Shown: positions 6,561 through 13,828 of the stretch, piece by piece
How the letters are laid out: each line of letters begins with the position of its first letter
Position numbering within the stretch: the first letter of the stretch is position 1
DNA from: Prevotella sp. UBA2809
GTDB lineage: Bacteria > Bacteroidota > Bacteroidia > Bacteroidales > Bacteroidaceae
Assembly (NCBI GenBank): GCA_002351725.1
Contig: DEHD01000009.1
Span: 47,260 to 65,304, forward strand
DNA length: 18,045 nucleotides
Direction of reading: 5' to 3'
Translations under genes and position numbers: made by a program
The notes under the pieces: generated by a model
The model's database searches: none
Told to the model about the DNA's origin: nothing
Seen by the model: only the letters and a program-made list of their open reading frames with translations

Positions 6561-8522
6561 ATGATAGACAGAGCGACGGTTGACAAGATTATCGATGCTG
6601 CCCGTATCGTTGACGTGGTGGGGGAGTTCGTGACACTCAAGAAGAGTGGCGTGAACTACAAAGGTCTGTGTCCGTTCCACGACGATCGTAACCCGTCGTT
6701 TATGGTGTCGCCGTCGAAGAATATCTGCCACTGCTTTGTTTGTGGCAAGGGTGGCACGCCTGCCAACTTCCTGATGGAACATGAGCAGATAACCTATCCT
6801 GAGGCGCTGCGTTGGCTGGCTAAGAAATACAACATCGAGATCGTCGAGAAGGAGATGACTGACGAGGAGCGTGAGGCACAGAGCGAGCGCGAGTCGATGT
6901 TCATCGTCAATGAGTGGGCGAAGGACTGGTTCCACGACATCCTGAAGAATGATCCTGATGGCATTGCGATAGGAAAGCAGTATTTTCGCAGTCGCGGCGT
7001 GCGTGATGATATTATTGAGAAGTTCCAATTGGGCTATGCGCCTCAGAAACGTGATGCATTGGCGCAGGCCTCTAAGACTAAGGGCTATAAGCCTGAGTTC
7101 CTAGTGAAGACGGGACTTTGTATCGAGGGCGAGAAAGGGGTGTATGACCGATATGCTGGTCGTGCCATCTTCCCTTGGTTCAATGTGAGCGGCAAGGTGG
7201 TGGCTTTTGGGGGCCGTGTGCTGGACAGTCGTACAAAAGGTGTGGCACAAAAGTATGTCAACTCGCCCGACTCGGATATCTACCACAAGGAACGCGAACT
7301 CTATGGCATCTACCAGGCTAAGAAGGCCATCGTGAAGGAAGACCGCGTGTTCATGGTGGAGGGGTATACCGACGTGATTGCCATGCATCAGGCTGGCATC
7401 GAAAACGTGGTGGCTAACAGTGGTACGGCGCTGTCTACCTACCAGATACATATGCTGCACCGCTTTACGAATAATATCACCCTGCTTTATGATGGCGATG
7501 AGGCAGGTATCCATGCGGCCATGCGAGGCACGGACATGTTGCTGGAGGAGGGGATGAACATCAAAGTGCTGTTGCTACCTGATGGCGATGATCCTGACTC
7601 GTTTGCACGCAAGCACTCAACTGAGGAACTGAAGCAGTATATCGAGGAGAACCAAACGGACTTCATCACCTTTAAGAGTCGTCTCACCGTAGAGAACGTC
7701 ACTGACCCAGTGAAACGCTCTGAGGCTATTGGTGGTATTGTGAAGAGTATTTCTGTGATTCCTGATCAGATTCTGCGCTCAACCTATCTCAGCGACTTTG
7801 CTCATCGTATCAATATGAAGGAGCAGACGCTGATTGTTGAGATGAATAAGTTCATCCAGAAGAACCTGGAGGATAAAGAGAAGGATAGCGCACGACAGCA
7901 AGGACGCGAGCCCCAACAAGAGCAGGAGTTGCCACGGCCTGAGGTGAACGAGGACGACTTGCTGTCACTCCACTCACCCACGGAGCAGGCTTCGCAGGTG
8001 GAGCAGATGTTGGTGCGCGAGATTGTTCGCCATGGCGAGGAGATAATCTTCGAGAATATCGAGACTGAGGATGGTGGAACCGTCTCGCTCAACGTGGCTC
8101 AGTATGTGAACTTCGACCTGACGCAGGATGGACTCTCATTTGCTCTTCCCATCCACAACCAGATACTGGCTGAGGCTGTAGAACAGAGCGAGAAGCCTGA
8201 CTTCAAGGCCGAGTCGTATTTTTGTAATCATGCCGATGTGCAGGTCAGTCAACTGGCCACCCGCCTGGCCATCGACCGTCATCAGTTGGGTGGACGCTTC
8301 GTATTGGAACCTCGTGAGGGGTCGTTGCGGCAGCGCGTGCTTCATCTTGTGATGGACTTCCGCCTCAACATTGTAGAGAATAGATTGAAAGAGATTCAGC
8401 GTCAGTTGCAACAGGTGGGCTCTGATGTTGAGAAAATGATGAAATTATTAAAAGAACATAAGGAAACCAAAGAGATTCGCGATGAACTGGCTAAACGCCT
8501 GGGCTCCGATCTCGTTGTCTAA
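6561..8522 (+). CDS. dnaG: DNA primase
   Basis: DnaG lays RNA primers at the replication fork. The 653-residue protein begins MIDRATVDKIIDAARIVDVV and has the CHC2 zinc-binding domain with Cys37, His40, Cys58 and Cys61 (CPFH...CFVC). The catalytic TOPRIM core shows EGYTD (Glu267), YDGDEAG (Asp311 and Asp313) and DGDDPDSF (341-348), the metal-binding acidic set. The C-terminal part (about 440-653) is variable, with an acidic, glutamine-rich linker (about 445-480) before the helicase-interaction region expected at the end. Only 6 bases separate it from the sensor kinase stop, and it lacks a promoter of its own, so a replication gene here appears to ride on a signalling/carbohydrate transcript. 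All key residues are present. Confidence 0.98.
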   Translation: MIDRATVDKIIDAARIVDVVGEFVTLKKSGVNYKGLCPFHDDRNPSFMVSPSKNICHCFVCGKGGTPANFLMEHEQITYPEALRWLAKKYNIEIVEKEMTDEEREAQSERESMFIVNEWAKDWFHDILKNDPDGIAIGKQYFRSRGVRDDIIEKFQLGYAPQKRDALAQASKTKGYKPEFLVKTGLCIEGEKGVYDRYAGRAIFPWFNVSGKVVAFGGRVLDSRTKGVAQKYVNSPDSDIYHKERELYGIYQAKKAIVKEDRVFMVEGYTDVIAMHQAGIENVVANSGTALSTYQIHMLHRFTNNITLLYDGDEAGIHAAMRGTDMLLEEGMNIKVLLLPDGDDPDSFARKHSTEELKQYIEENQTDFITFKSRLTVENVTDPVKRSEAIGGIVKSISVIPDQILRSTYLSDFAHRINMKEQTLIVEMNKFIQKNLEDKEKDSARQQGREPQQEQELPRPEVNEDDLLSLHSPTEQASQVEQMLVREIVRHGEEIIFENIETEDGGTVSLNVAQYVNFDLTQDGLSFALPIHNQILAEAVEQSEKPDFKAESYFCNHADVQVSQLATRLAIDRHQLGGRFVLEPREGSLRQRVLHLVMDFRLNIVENRLKEIQRQLQQVGSDVEKMMKLLKEHKETKEIRDELAKRLGSDLVV

Positions 8523-8530
8523 AACGAATT

Positions 8531-8863
8531 ATGTATTACATTCAGAAAAAATTAGAAGTATCAGCCAGCCATCACTTGGTGCTGGACTATGAGAGTAAGT
8601 GTTCAAACTTGCACGGTCACAATTGGATTATCACCCTTTATTGCCGTGCTAAGGAGTTAAACCAAAATGGTATGGTGGTCGACTTTACAGAGATTAAACG
8701 TAATATCAAGGGTAAGTTAGATCATCAGAATTTGAACGATGTACTGCCCTTCAATCCAACGGCAGAGAATATTGCCCGTTGGTGTGTAGAGCAGATTCCT
8801 ACCTGCTACCGTGCTGAGGTGCAGGAGAGTGAGGGCAACTTGGCAGCCTATGAAGAGGATTAA
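8531..8863 (+). CDS. queD: 6-carboxy-5,6,7,8-tetrahydropterin synthase (QueD family)
   Basis: QueD converts 7,8-dihydroneopterin triphosphate to 6-carboxytetrahydropterin, an early step of queuosine synthesis. The 110-residue protein is a normal length for the family. It shows the zinc ligand set His14 (in SASH), His28 and His30 (LHGH), the catalytic Cys24 four residues before His28, VVDFTEIK at 49-56 and LDHQNLND at 63-70, all expected of the 6-pyruvoyltetrahydropterin synthase/QueD fold. The start is 8 bases after the dnaG stop. Its 3' end overlaps the queE start by 14 bases, and pairing with queE favours a queuosine role over a pterin-cofactor role. Confidence 0.93.
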   Translation: MYYIQKKLEVSASHHLVLDYESKCSNLHGHNWIITLYCRAKELNQNGMVVDFTEIKRNIKGKLDHQNLNDVLPFNPTAENIARWCVEQIPTCYRAEVQESEGNLAAYEED

Positions 8864-9428
8864 TAACATATTCTATTCATTGCAGGGTGAGGGACGCAAC
8901 ACAGGTCGTGCTGCTGTCTTCATCCGCTTTGCCGGTTGTAACCTGCGTTGCTCGTTTTGCGATACGGAATTTGAGACCTATCGCGAGATGAGTAGTGAGG
9001 AGATAATGGCAGAGGTTGAGGCACTCTTACCTCATACCTCATGCCTCAAACCTCTTGTTGTCCTGACGGGTGGTGAGCCCACCTTGCAGGTTGATGAGAC
9101 TTTCGTGGACTTCCTGCATGAGCATGGCTATGAGGTGGCCATGGAGAGTAATGGCACACGTCCTGCTCCCAAGAATCTAGACTGGCTCACGGTATCGCCT
9201 AAGCAAAAGCCTGTTCACCAGCGTTGCAGCGAGGTGAAGGTGGTCTTTACGGATGCCGACCATGTGTCGGACTTTGGGCTCGAGGCCGACTACTATTACC
9301 TGCAGCCTTGCGACACAGGCGACGCTCAGCGCAACAAGGTTATCACGCAGACCTGTGTAGAGTATATCAAACAGCATCCGCAATGGCGGCTTTCACTACA
9401 GACCCACAAACTCATTGATATAGAGTGA
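8850..9428 (+). CDS. queE: 7-carboxy-7-deazaguanine synthase (QueE), radical SAM
   Basis: QueE turns 6-carboxytetrahydropterin into 7-carboxy-7-deazaguanine, the step after QueD. Starting at the ATG at 8850 (MKRINNIFYSLQGEGRNTG) gives 192 residues; an upstream in-frame start at 8811 would add 13 residues lying wholly inside queD and is unlikely. The SLQGEG opening is a family hallmark. The 4Fe-4S cluster cysteines are Cys30, Cys34 and Cys37 (C-x3-C-x2-C), followed by DTEF; TGGEPTLQ lies at 73-80. The segment at about 60-69 (LPHTSCLKPL), just before VVLTGGEP, is encoded by a four-unit 7-base repeat and looks like an inserted loop. queC and later queuosine genes are not in this window. Confidence 0.95.
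   Translation: MKRINNIFYSLQGEGRNTGRAAVFIRFAGCNLRCSFCDTEFETYREMSSEEIMAEVEALLPHTSCLKPLVVLTGGEPTLQVDETFVDFLHEHGYEVAMESNGTRPAPKNLDWLTVSPKQKPVHQRCSEVKVVFTDADHVSDFGLEADYYYLQPCDTGDAQRNKVITQTCVEYIKQHPQWRLSLQTHKLIDIE
9028..9055 (+). repeat. Heptad repeat inside queE
   Basis: Four consecutive 7-base units: TACCTCA twice, then TGCCTCA and AACCTCT. Seven is not a multiple of three, so the units are read in different frames and encode roughly LPHTSCLKPL, in the loop before the GGEP strand. Similar heptads lie at 9437-9478 and 11451-11478. Confidence 0.75.
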
Positions 9429-9436
9429 TGAACCTC

Positions 9437-9478
9437 GATTTACGATTTTCGATCCTCTAACCCCTAACTTCTAACCCC
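9437..9478. repeat. Heptad repeat between queE and the cardiolipin synthase gene
   Basis: Six consecutive 7-base units fill most of the 58-base gap: three begin with GAT (the first is GATTTAC), then three begin with TAAC (TAACCCC, TAACTTC, and TAACCCC again). No promoter or terminator was seen in the gap, which ends in an A-rich run just ahead of the ATG at 9487. Confidence 0.7.
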
Positions 9479-9486
9479 AAAAAACA

Positions 9487-10917
9487 ATGACCTGGCAAGC
9501 TATCTTAATCCTCATTTATCAGATAATAGTCATCGCGACTATTATTCACGTGGTGATGGATAATCGTCAACCTTCCAAGACGATGGCATGGGCTATGGTC
9601 ATCTATTTTGTACCCGTTGCTGGCGTGGTGGCCTATCTGTTCTTTGGCATCAATACACGCAGGGAACGTATGGTGAGCAGCAGGTCGATGGACCAGTTGA
9701 CCAAACGCTCGATGTTGGAGTTTGTGGAACAGCGTAACTTGCAACTGCCCGAGGCGCATCGCTCAGTGATGGATCTCTTTGTGAACCAAAGCTTTTCTTT
9801 GCCCTTTAATAATAATAAGGTGGAAATCCTGACTAGTGGTTATGATTTTGTTCCGTCGTTGTTGCACGATATTGCTCAGGCCACCAATCATATACATATC
9901 GATATGTATATCTTCGAGGACGATGCTTTGGGACGACTTATCTCAGATGCTTTGATTGATAAGGTTCATGAGGGTGTAGAGGTGCGTGTCATCTATGATG
10001 ATGTGGGCTGCTGGGGCGTGAAGAAGGAATTCTTTGAGCGTATGCGTATTGAGGGAATTGAGGTGGAGCCCTTCCTGCCTGTTCGTTTCCCTACCTTTGC
10101 ACGTAAGGTGAACTATCGCAACCACCGTAAACTCATTGTGATTGATGGTAAGGTGGGCTATGTAGGAGGCATGAACCTGGCACTCCGCTATGTGAAAGGT
10201 CGCAACAACCGTGGGTGGCGCGACACGATGTTGCGTATTGAGGGTGGTGGCGTCTGCTCTATCCAGAGGGCTTTCCTTGTTGACTGGTATTTTGTTGACC
10301 GTACGTTACTCAGTGATCGTAAGTACTATCCCATCAATGAGCATGCCATGATGAATAATAATGCTCAGTGCGTGGTTCAGACCATTACCTCGGCTCCCTT
10401 GGCTCCTTATCCTGAGATTATGCAGGGCTTTGTGCGTATCATCTTGGGAGCCAAGAAGTATGTCTATATCCAGACACCTTATTTCCTGCCTACCGATGCC
10501 GTGTTCTTTGCTCTGAAGACAGCCGTTACTTCTGGCGTTGATGTGAGGGTGATGGTGCCTAAGAATACGGATGGCTGGTTTGTTGAGTGGGGTAGCAGGA
10601 GCTATCTGCGTGAGGCTCATGAGGCAGGCATCCGCGTGATGCTCTACGAGGAAAAGTTCCTACATGCCAAGATGATGGTGTGTGACGACTCGCTCTGTAC
10701 CTGTGGTTCTACGAACATTGACTTCCGAAGCTTCGAGAATAACTTTGAATCGAATACCTTTGTCTATGACGAGGACGTGGCCCAGCAGATGAAGCAGGTG
10801 TTCCTGCAAGATGCAGAACATACCATTCCTTTGACAAGTTTGCCAAAGCTCATCCGTCCACGTTTCTTTGCTCGCCTGGGTGAGTCGTTTATGCGTTTAC
10901 TTTCGCCTTTGATGTAA
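9487..10917 (+). CDS. cls: Cardiolipin synthase (phospholipase D family)
   Basis: The enzyme joins two phosphatidylglycerol molecules to make cardiolipin in the inner membrane. The 476-residue protein starts with two membrane helices (about 4-23 and 34-53), the PLD-nuclease N-terminal domain typical of bacterial Cls, then carries two HKD motifs: His213/Lys215/Asp220 (HRKLIVIDGKVGYVGGMN) and His393/Lys395/Asp400 (HAKMMVCDDSLCTCGSTN), each followed by the usual G-G/S-x-N stretch. YIFEDDALGR (141-150) and QTPYFLPTD (329-337) are also family-like. Length and both active sites are complete. It is probably the last gene of the plus-strand unit and its end overlaps the converging rsmD by 29 bases. 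Some family members use other phosphatidyl acceptors, so exact specificity is inferred. Confidence 0.95.
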   Translation: MTWQAILILIYQIIVIATIIHVVMDNRQPSKTMAWAMVIYFVPVAGVVAYLFFGINTRRERMVSSRSMDQLTKRSMLEFVEQRNLQLPEAHRSVMDLFVNQSFSLPFNNNKVEILTSGYDFVPSLLHDIAQATNHIHIDMYIFEDDALGRLISDALIDKVHEGVEVRVIYDDVGCWGVKKEFFERMRIEGIEVEPFLPVRFPTFARKVNYRNHRKLIVIDGKVGYVGGMNLALRYVKGRNNRGWRDTMLRIEGGGVCSIQRAFLVDWYFVDRTLLSDRKYYPINEHAMMNNNAQCVVQTITSAPLAPYPEIMQGFVRIILGAKKYVYIQTPYFLPTDAVFFALKTAVTSGVDVRVMVPKNTDGWFVEWGSRSYLREAHEAGIRVMLYEEKFLHAKMMVCDDSLCTCGSTNIDFRSFENNFESNTFVYDEDVAQQMKQVFLQDAEHTIPLTSLPKLIRPRFFARLGESFMRLLSPLM

Positions 10918-11440
10918 ACAAACTGAAATTGACACTGCCATAGCTTCTGTGCTCCACAAAGTGCGGATGCGCTGAGAAGTCATGATCTTTGCCGTGCTCA
11001 AATACGAAAATGCCGTCTTCCTTCAAGATTCCTTTCTCAAACACAAGATCAGGAATCTTTGGTAGGTCCTTCAATGCATAGGGAGGGTCGGCAAAGATAA
11101 AGTCGAACTGCTGGTGACAGCTTTTTATGAATCGGAAAACATCGGCACGCAGAGGGATACAACTATCGTCGCCCAACTTCTTGATGCACTCGCAGATGAA
11201 GCGGTGATGATCGCGGTCCATCTCGACGCTGATTACCTGTTGGCAACCACGTGACATGAGCTCCAAGGAGATGCTGCCTGTGCCAGAGAATAAGTCTAAC
11301 GCTGTAGCTTCCTCGAAGTCGATATACTGCGTCAGTACATTAAAAATGTTTTCTTTGGCAAAATCTGTTGTAGGCCGCGCCTTAAACGAGCGCGGAACCT
11401 CGAAATGTCGTCCTTTATATTTTCCTGTAATGATTCTCAT
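10889..11440 (-). CDS. rsmD: 16S rRNA (guanine(966)-N(2))-methyltransferase RsmD
   Basis: RsmD methylates G966 (E. coli numbering) of 16S rRNA during small-subunit assembly. The 183-residue protein opens MRIITGKYKGRHFEVP and has RPTTDFAKENIFNVL at 22-36, the SAM-binding motif LDLFSGTGSISLE at 48-60 and the catalytic DPPY at about 117-120, all characteristic. Length is normal. It follows the DUF3822 gene after a 38-base gap, most of it heptad repeat, and both are read from the same promoter. The 3' end lies inside the last 29 bases of the converging cardiolipin synthase gene. Confidence 0.95.
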   Translation of the reverse strand: MRIITGKYKGRHFEVPRSFKARPTTDFAKENIFNVLTQYIDFEEATALDLFSGTGSISLELMSRGCQQVISVEMDRDHHRFICECIKKLGDDSCIPLRADVFRFIKSCHQQFDFIFADPPYALKDLPKIPDLVFEKGILKEDGIFVFEHGKDHDFSAHPHFVEHRSYGSVNFSLFTSKAKVNA

Positions 11441-11450
11441 ATCTATTCTT

Positions 11451-11478
11451 CAACCACTAACCTCTAACCACTAACTCA
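11451..11478. repeat. Heptad repeat between the DUF3822 gene and rsmD
   Basis: Four plus-strand 7-base units, CAACCAC, TAACCTC, TAACCAC and TAACTCA, end directly against the DUF3822 stop codon (11479-11481). In the rsmD transcript they read as TTAGTGG/TTAGAGG-type units. The TAACCTC-like core matches the repeats at 9437-9478. Confidence 0.75.
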
Positions 11479-12282
11479 TCACCTTCCCTTGATATACAGT
11501 GTCAGCAAATCGTAAGGCATGCCTTTAATCTCAGTGATAGCATGACGGTTGAAGTCGGCCGAGGGATTGATGATATAGGCGTTCTGCAAGAATTTCTTCA
11601 GTTCTGCCTGCAGCCATTCCTTTTCTGGTATTTCGCCTACGATATGCAACTCGTCGTACTCGGGCTGCAGACGCAATTGTTTCCATACATAGAGCAGGAA
11701 ATAGAGTGAATCGTTGGCACGACTTGCCTCGAAGGTGTTGCAGAACTTAAACCTGTTTTGCTGGAAACTGAAGATGTCGAGGCGCTTCTCGTGGAAATAG
11801 CCATACAATTTGTGGCGCGTGCCGGTATAGCTGCGCTGATGCAGATGACGCCATACTGGTGAGATGGCCGTGATAACCTTCACATCCTTGAAATGGTCGT
11901 CGATAACCAGTCGCAAGTCCTTGTTCATCGCAAATACCGCCACTGCATTGAGGTCGGGCAACACATTATAGCACACGATGTCCTGCTCTTTCTTGGGGAA
12001 GGTGTGACTATACATCTTGTCGATGTCCTTCTCGTCAAACAGTTCCACTGGCACCATCAGCACGTCAGAGTCGAGCACCACCCTTACTCTGGCGGGTGGG
12101 TCCAACAGCAGGTCAGCTGTCTTAAACGCCTCACGAAGATTGGCCGCCATCGACACACCGCTTTTGATGACATACGGTTCGTAGATGACGTCTTTCTCAT
12201 TCTCGGCCACCTGCGAGAACGACATAGAGTTGCGCCCTATGCGGATGGTGAGTCGTTGCTTGTTGCTTGTTATTTCTGGCAT
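11479..12282 (-). CDS. DUF3822 family protein
   Basis: A 267-residue cytoplasmic-looking protein from the ATG at 12282 (MPEITSNKQRLTIRIGRNSMSF). I recognise it as DUF3822, a Bacteroidetes family usually found beside rsmD, as here; its function is unknown. The N-terminal LTIRIGRNSMSFS and the later YGYFHEKRLDIFSFQQNRFKFCNTF (in the middle of the protein) give a repeated 'short strand, turn, strand' pattern that would fit an actin/ASKHA-like fold, but that is only my impression. A longer frame from a TTG at 12303 is rejected because that codon lies inside the promoter's TACCTTTG element. Linkage to rsmD hints at a link with ribosome or envelope biogenesis, unproven. Confidence 0.85.
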   Translation of the reverse strand: MPEITSNKQRLTIRIGRNSMSFSQVAENEKDVIYEPYVIKSGVSMAANLREAFKTADLLLDPPARVRVVLDSDVLMVPVELFDEKDIDKMYSHTFPKKEQDIVCYNVLPDLNAVAVFAMNKDLRLVIDDHFKDVKVITAISPVWRHLHQRSYTGTRHKLYGYFHEKRLDIFSFQQNRFKFCNTFEASRANDSLYFLLYVWKQLRLQPEYDELHIVGEIPEKEWLQAELKKFLQNAYIINPSADFNRHAITEIKGMPYDLLTLYIKGR

Positions 12283-12300
12283 CCTCGTTGTTATTTTTTG

Positions 12301-12308
12301 CAAAGGTA
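12301..12308 (-). promoter_or_regulatory. Promoter -7 element of the DUF3822-rsmD operon
   Basis: TACCTTTG on the minus strand (12308-12301) matches TAnnTTTG. No good TTTG lies 19-20 bases upstream; that spacer is AT-rich. The predicted transcript would start near 12294, about 12 bases before the ATG at 12282. Confidence 0.65.
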
Positions 12309-12318
12309 CGAAATAATA

Positions 12319-12345
12319 ATGAATTATGAATTAATATTATGAATT
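12319..12345. repeat. ATGAATT heptad repeat between divergent promoters
   Basis: ATGAATT occurs twice in tandem (12319-12332) and again at 12339-12345 after a 6-base AATATT. It fills the spacer between the mirror-image CAAAGGTA (12301-12308) and TACCTTTG (12352-12359) promoter elements. Confidence 0.75.
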
Positions 12346-12351
12346 ATTTTA

Positions 12352-12359
12352 TACCTTTG
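12352..12359 (+). promoter_or_regulatory. Promoter -7 element of the helicase gene, leaderless start
   Basis: TACCTTTG ends 5 bases before the helicase ATG at 12365. With the usual distance from this element to the first transcribed base, transcription begins at or within a few bases of the ATG, leaving no room for a ribosome-binding site. No clear TTTG upstream element is present. Confidence 0.65.
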
Positions 12360-12364
12360 CACAG

Positions 12365-13810
12365 ATGATTCAGGACGAACTCATAAATAGGCTACGGACA
12401 AGTCTGGGACATATACCCACGGTTGAGCAGGAGAGTGCCATACAACTCTTTGTTCAGTTTCTTACCGATCGCGATGAGCGTACGGTGTTTGTGCTCCGTG
12501 GCTCGGCAGGTACGGGTAAGACCACGTTGGCTGCGGCAGTGGTGCGTACTCTCAAGGCTCTGCAGCAGAAACTCGTGCTGATGGCCCCTACGGGACGAGC
12601 CGCCAAGGTGTTCTCTGGCTATGCTGGTCATGCGGCCTACACCATCCATCGTCGCATTTATCGCCAGAAGACGGCTGGCGACCTCTCAGCTTTCAGTCTG
12701 AGCATCAACCAAAACACAGAGACCCTCTTCATGGTCGACGAGGCCTCAATGATTAGTAACCAAGGCTTTTCTGATACCTTTGGCACAGGCCGTTTGCTCG
12801 ACGATCTCATCCAGTTTGTCTATAGCGGCCGCAACTGCAGGTTGGTGCTGGTGGGCGATGTGGCCCAGCTCCCTCCTGTGGGCGAGGACGAGAGTCCTGC
12901 CCTGATGACTGACATGCTGCGCAGTTATGGACTCACTGTCTATGAATGCGACCTCAACGAGGTGCTGCGACAGGCAGAAGACTCGGGCATTCTGTGGAAT
13001 GCAACGGAGGTGAGAGGGATGATGGATGATGGAAGCTGGATGACGGAGGAAGGAGATTGCCAATTGCCTAAGATTCGATTTGATGGCTTTGACGATATCC
13101 AAGTGATGCCTGGCGACGAACTTATCGAGAGTCTGGCTACCAGTTACAGTAGGGTGGGTGTGGACGACACGATGGTGGTGACGCGAAGCAACAAACGGGC
13201 GAATATCTATAATCAAGGCATTCGCAATACAGTGCTCGACAGAGAGGACGAACTCTGCACAGGCGACCGCATCATGATTGTGAAGAACAATTATTACTGG
13301 ACAGAGCAGTCGAAGGAGATACCTTTTATAGCCAACGGTGACATTGCTATCGTTCGACGTGTACGTCATGTTCACGAACTCTATGGCTTCCGTTTTGCCG
13401 AGGTGACGATGACTTTGCCCGACTATGACGATTTCGAACTTACTGCTACCGTCCTGCTCGATACATTGACTAGTGAGGCGCCTGCTCTGACGCGCGAACA
13501 ACAACAGCAATTGTTTGATAAGGTGATGGAGGATTATATGGATGTGCCCTATAAGTCGGACCGCCTTAAGAAAATCAAGCAAGACAAATATTATAACGCC
13601 CTGCAGATTAAGTTTGCCTATGCGGCTACCTGTCATAAGACGCAGGGCGGACAGTGGGCGCACGTCTATATCGATCAAGGCTATGTCACTGACGATATGT
13701 TGGGACCCGACTATTTCCATTGGCTCTACACGGCACTCACACGTGCCACTGAAAAGGTCTTTTTGGTCAACTGGCCAAAGAATCAGATAACCAACAACAA
13801 AGAGGAATAA
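12365..13810 (+). CDS. ATP-dependent RecD-like DNA helicase (superfamily 1)
   Basis: A 481-residue helicase of the RecD/Pif1-like SF1B type that unwinds DNA using ATP. It shows Walker A GSAGTGKTT (46-54), motif Ia APTGRAAKVF (74-83), Walker B VDEASM (124-129), motif III GDVAQLPPVG (164-173), and near the C-terminus a UvrD_C_2-type domain with YAATCHKTQGGQW (419-431) and YTALTRA (455-461). It lacks the long N-terminal region of RecD2, so it is the shorter form common in Bacteroidetes, often annotated simply as AAA/ATP-dependent helicase. No RecB or RecC genes are nearby, so it probably acts alone in repair or recombination. The residue-1 start fits the family; the promoter element lies only 5 bases upstream. 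Confidence 0.93.
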   Translation: MIQDELINRLRTSLGHIPTVEQESAIQLFVQFLTDRDERTVFVLRGSAGTGKTTLAAAVVRTLKALQQKLVLMAPTGRAAKVFSGYAGHAAYTIHRRIYRQKTAGDLSAFSLSINQNTETLFMVDEASMISNQGFSDTFGTGRLLDDLIQFVYSGRNCRLVLVGDVAQLPPVGEDESPALMTDMLRSYGLTVYECDLNEVLRQAEDSGILWNATEVRGMMDDGSWMTEEGDCQLPKIRFDGFDDIQVMPGDELIESLATSYSRVGVDDTMVVTRSNKRANIYNQGIRNTVLDREDELCTGDRIMIVKNNYYWTEQSKEIPFIANGDIAIVRRVRHVHELYGFRFAEVTMTLPDYDDFELTATVLLDTLTSEAPALTREQQQQLFDKVMEDYMDVPYKSDRLKKIKQDKYYNALQIKFAYAATCHKTQGGQWAHVYIDQGYVTDDMLGPDYFHWLYTALTRATEKVFLVNWPKNQITNNKEE

Positions 13811-13828
13811 AGCCCTGTTAAGATTATT

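Noticed and set aside
12283..12303. Upstream TTG extension of the DUF3822 gene
   Set aside because: The TTG is part of the TACCTTTG promoter element, so it would not be within the transcript.
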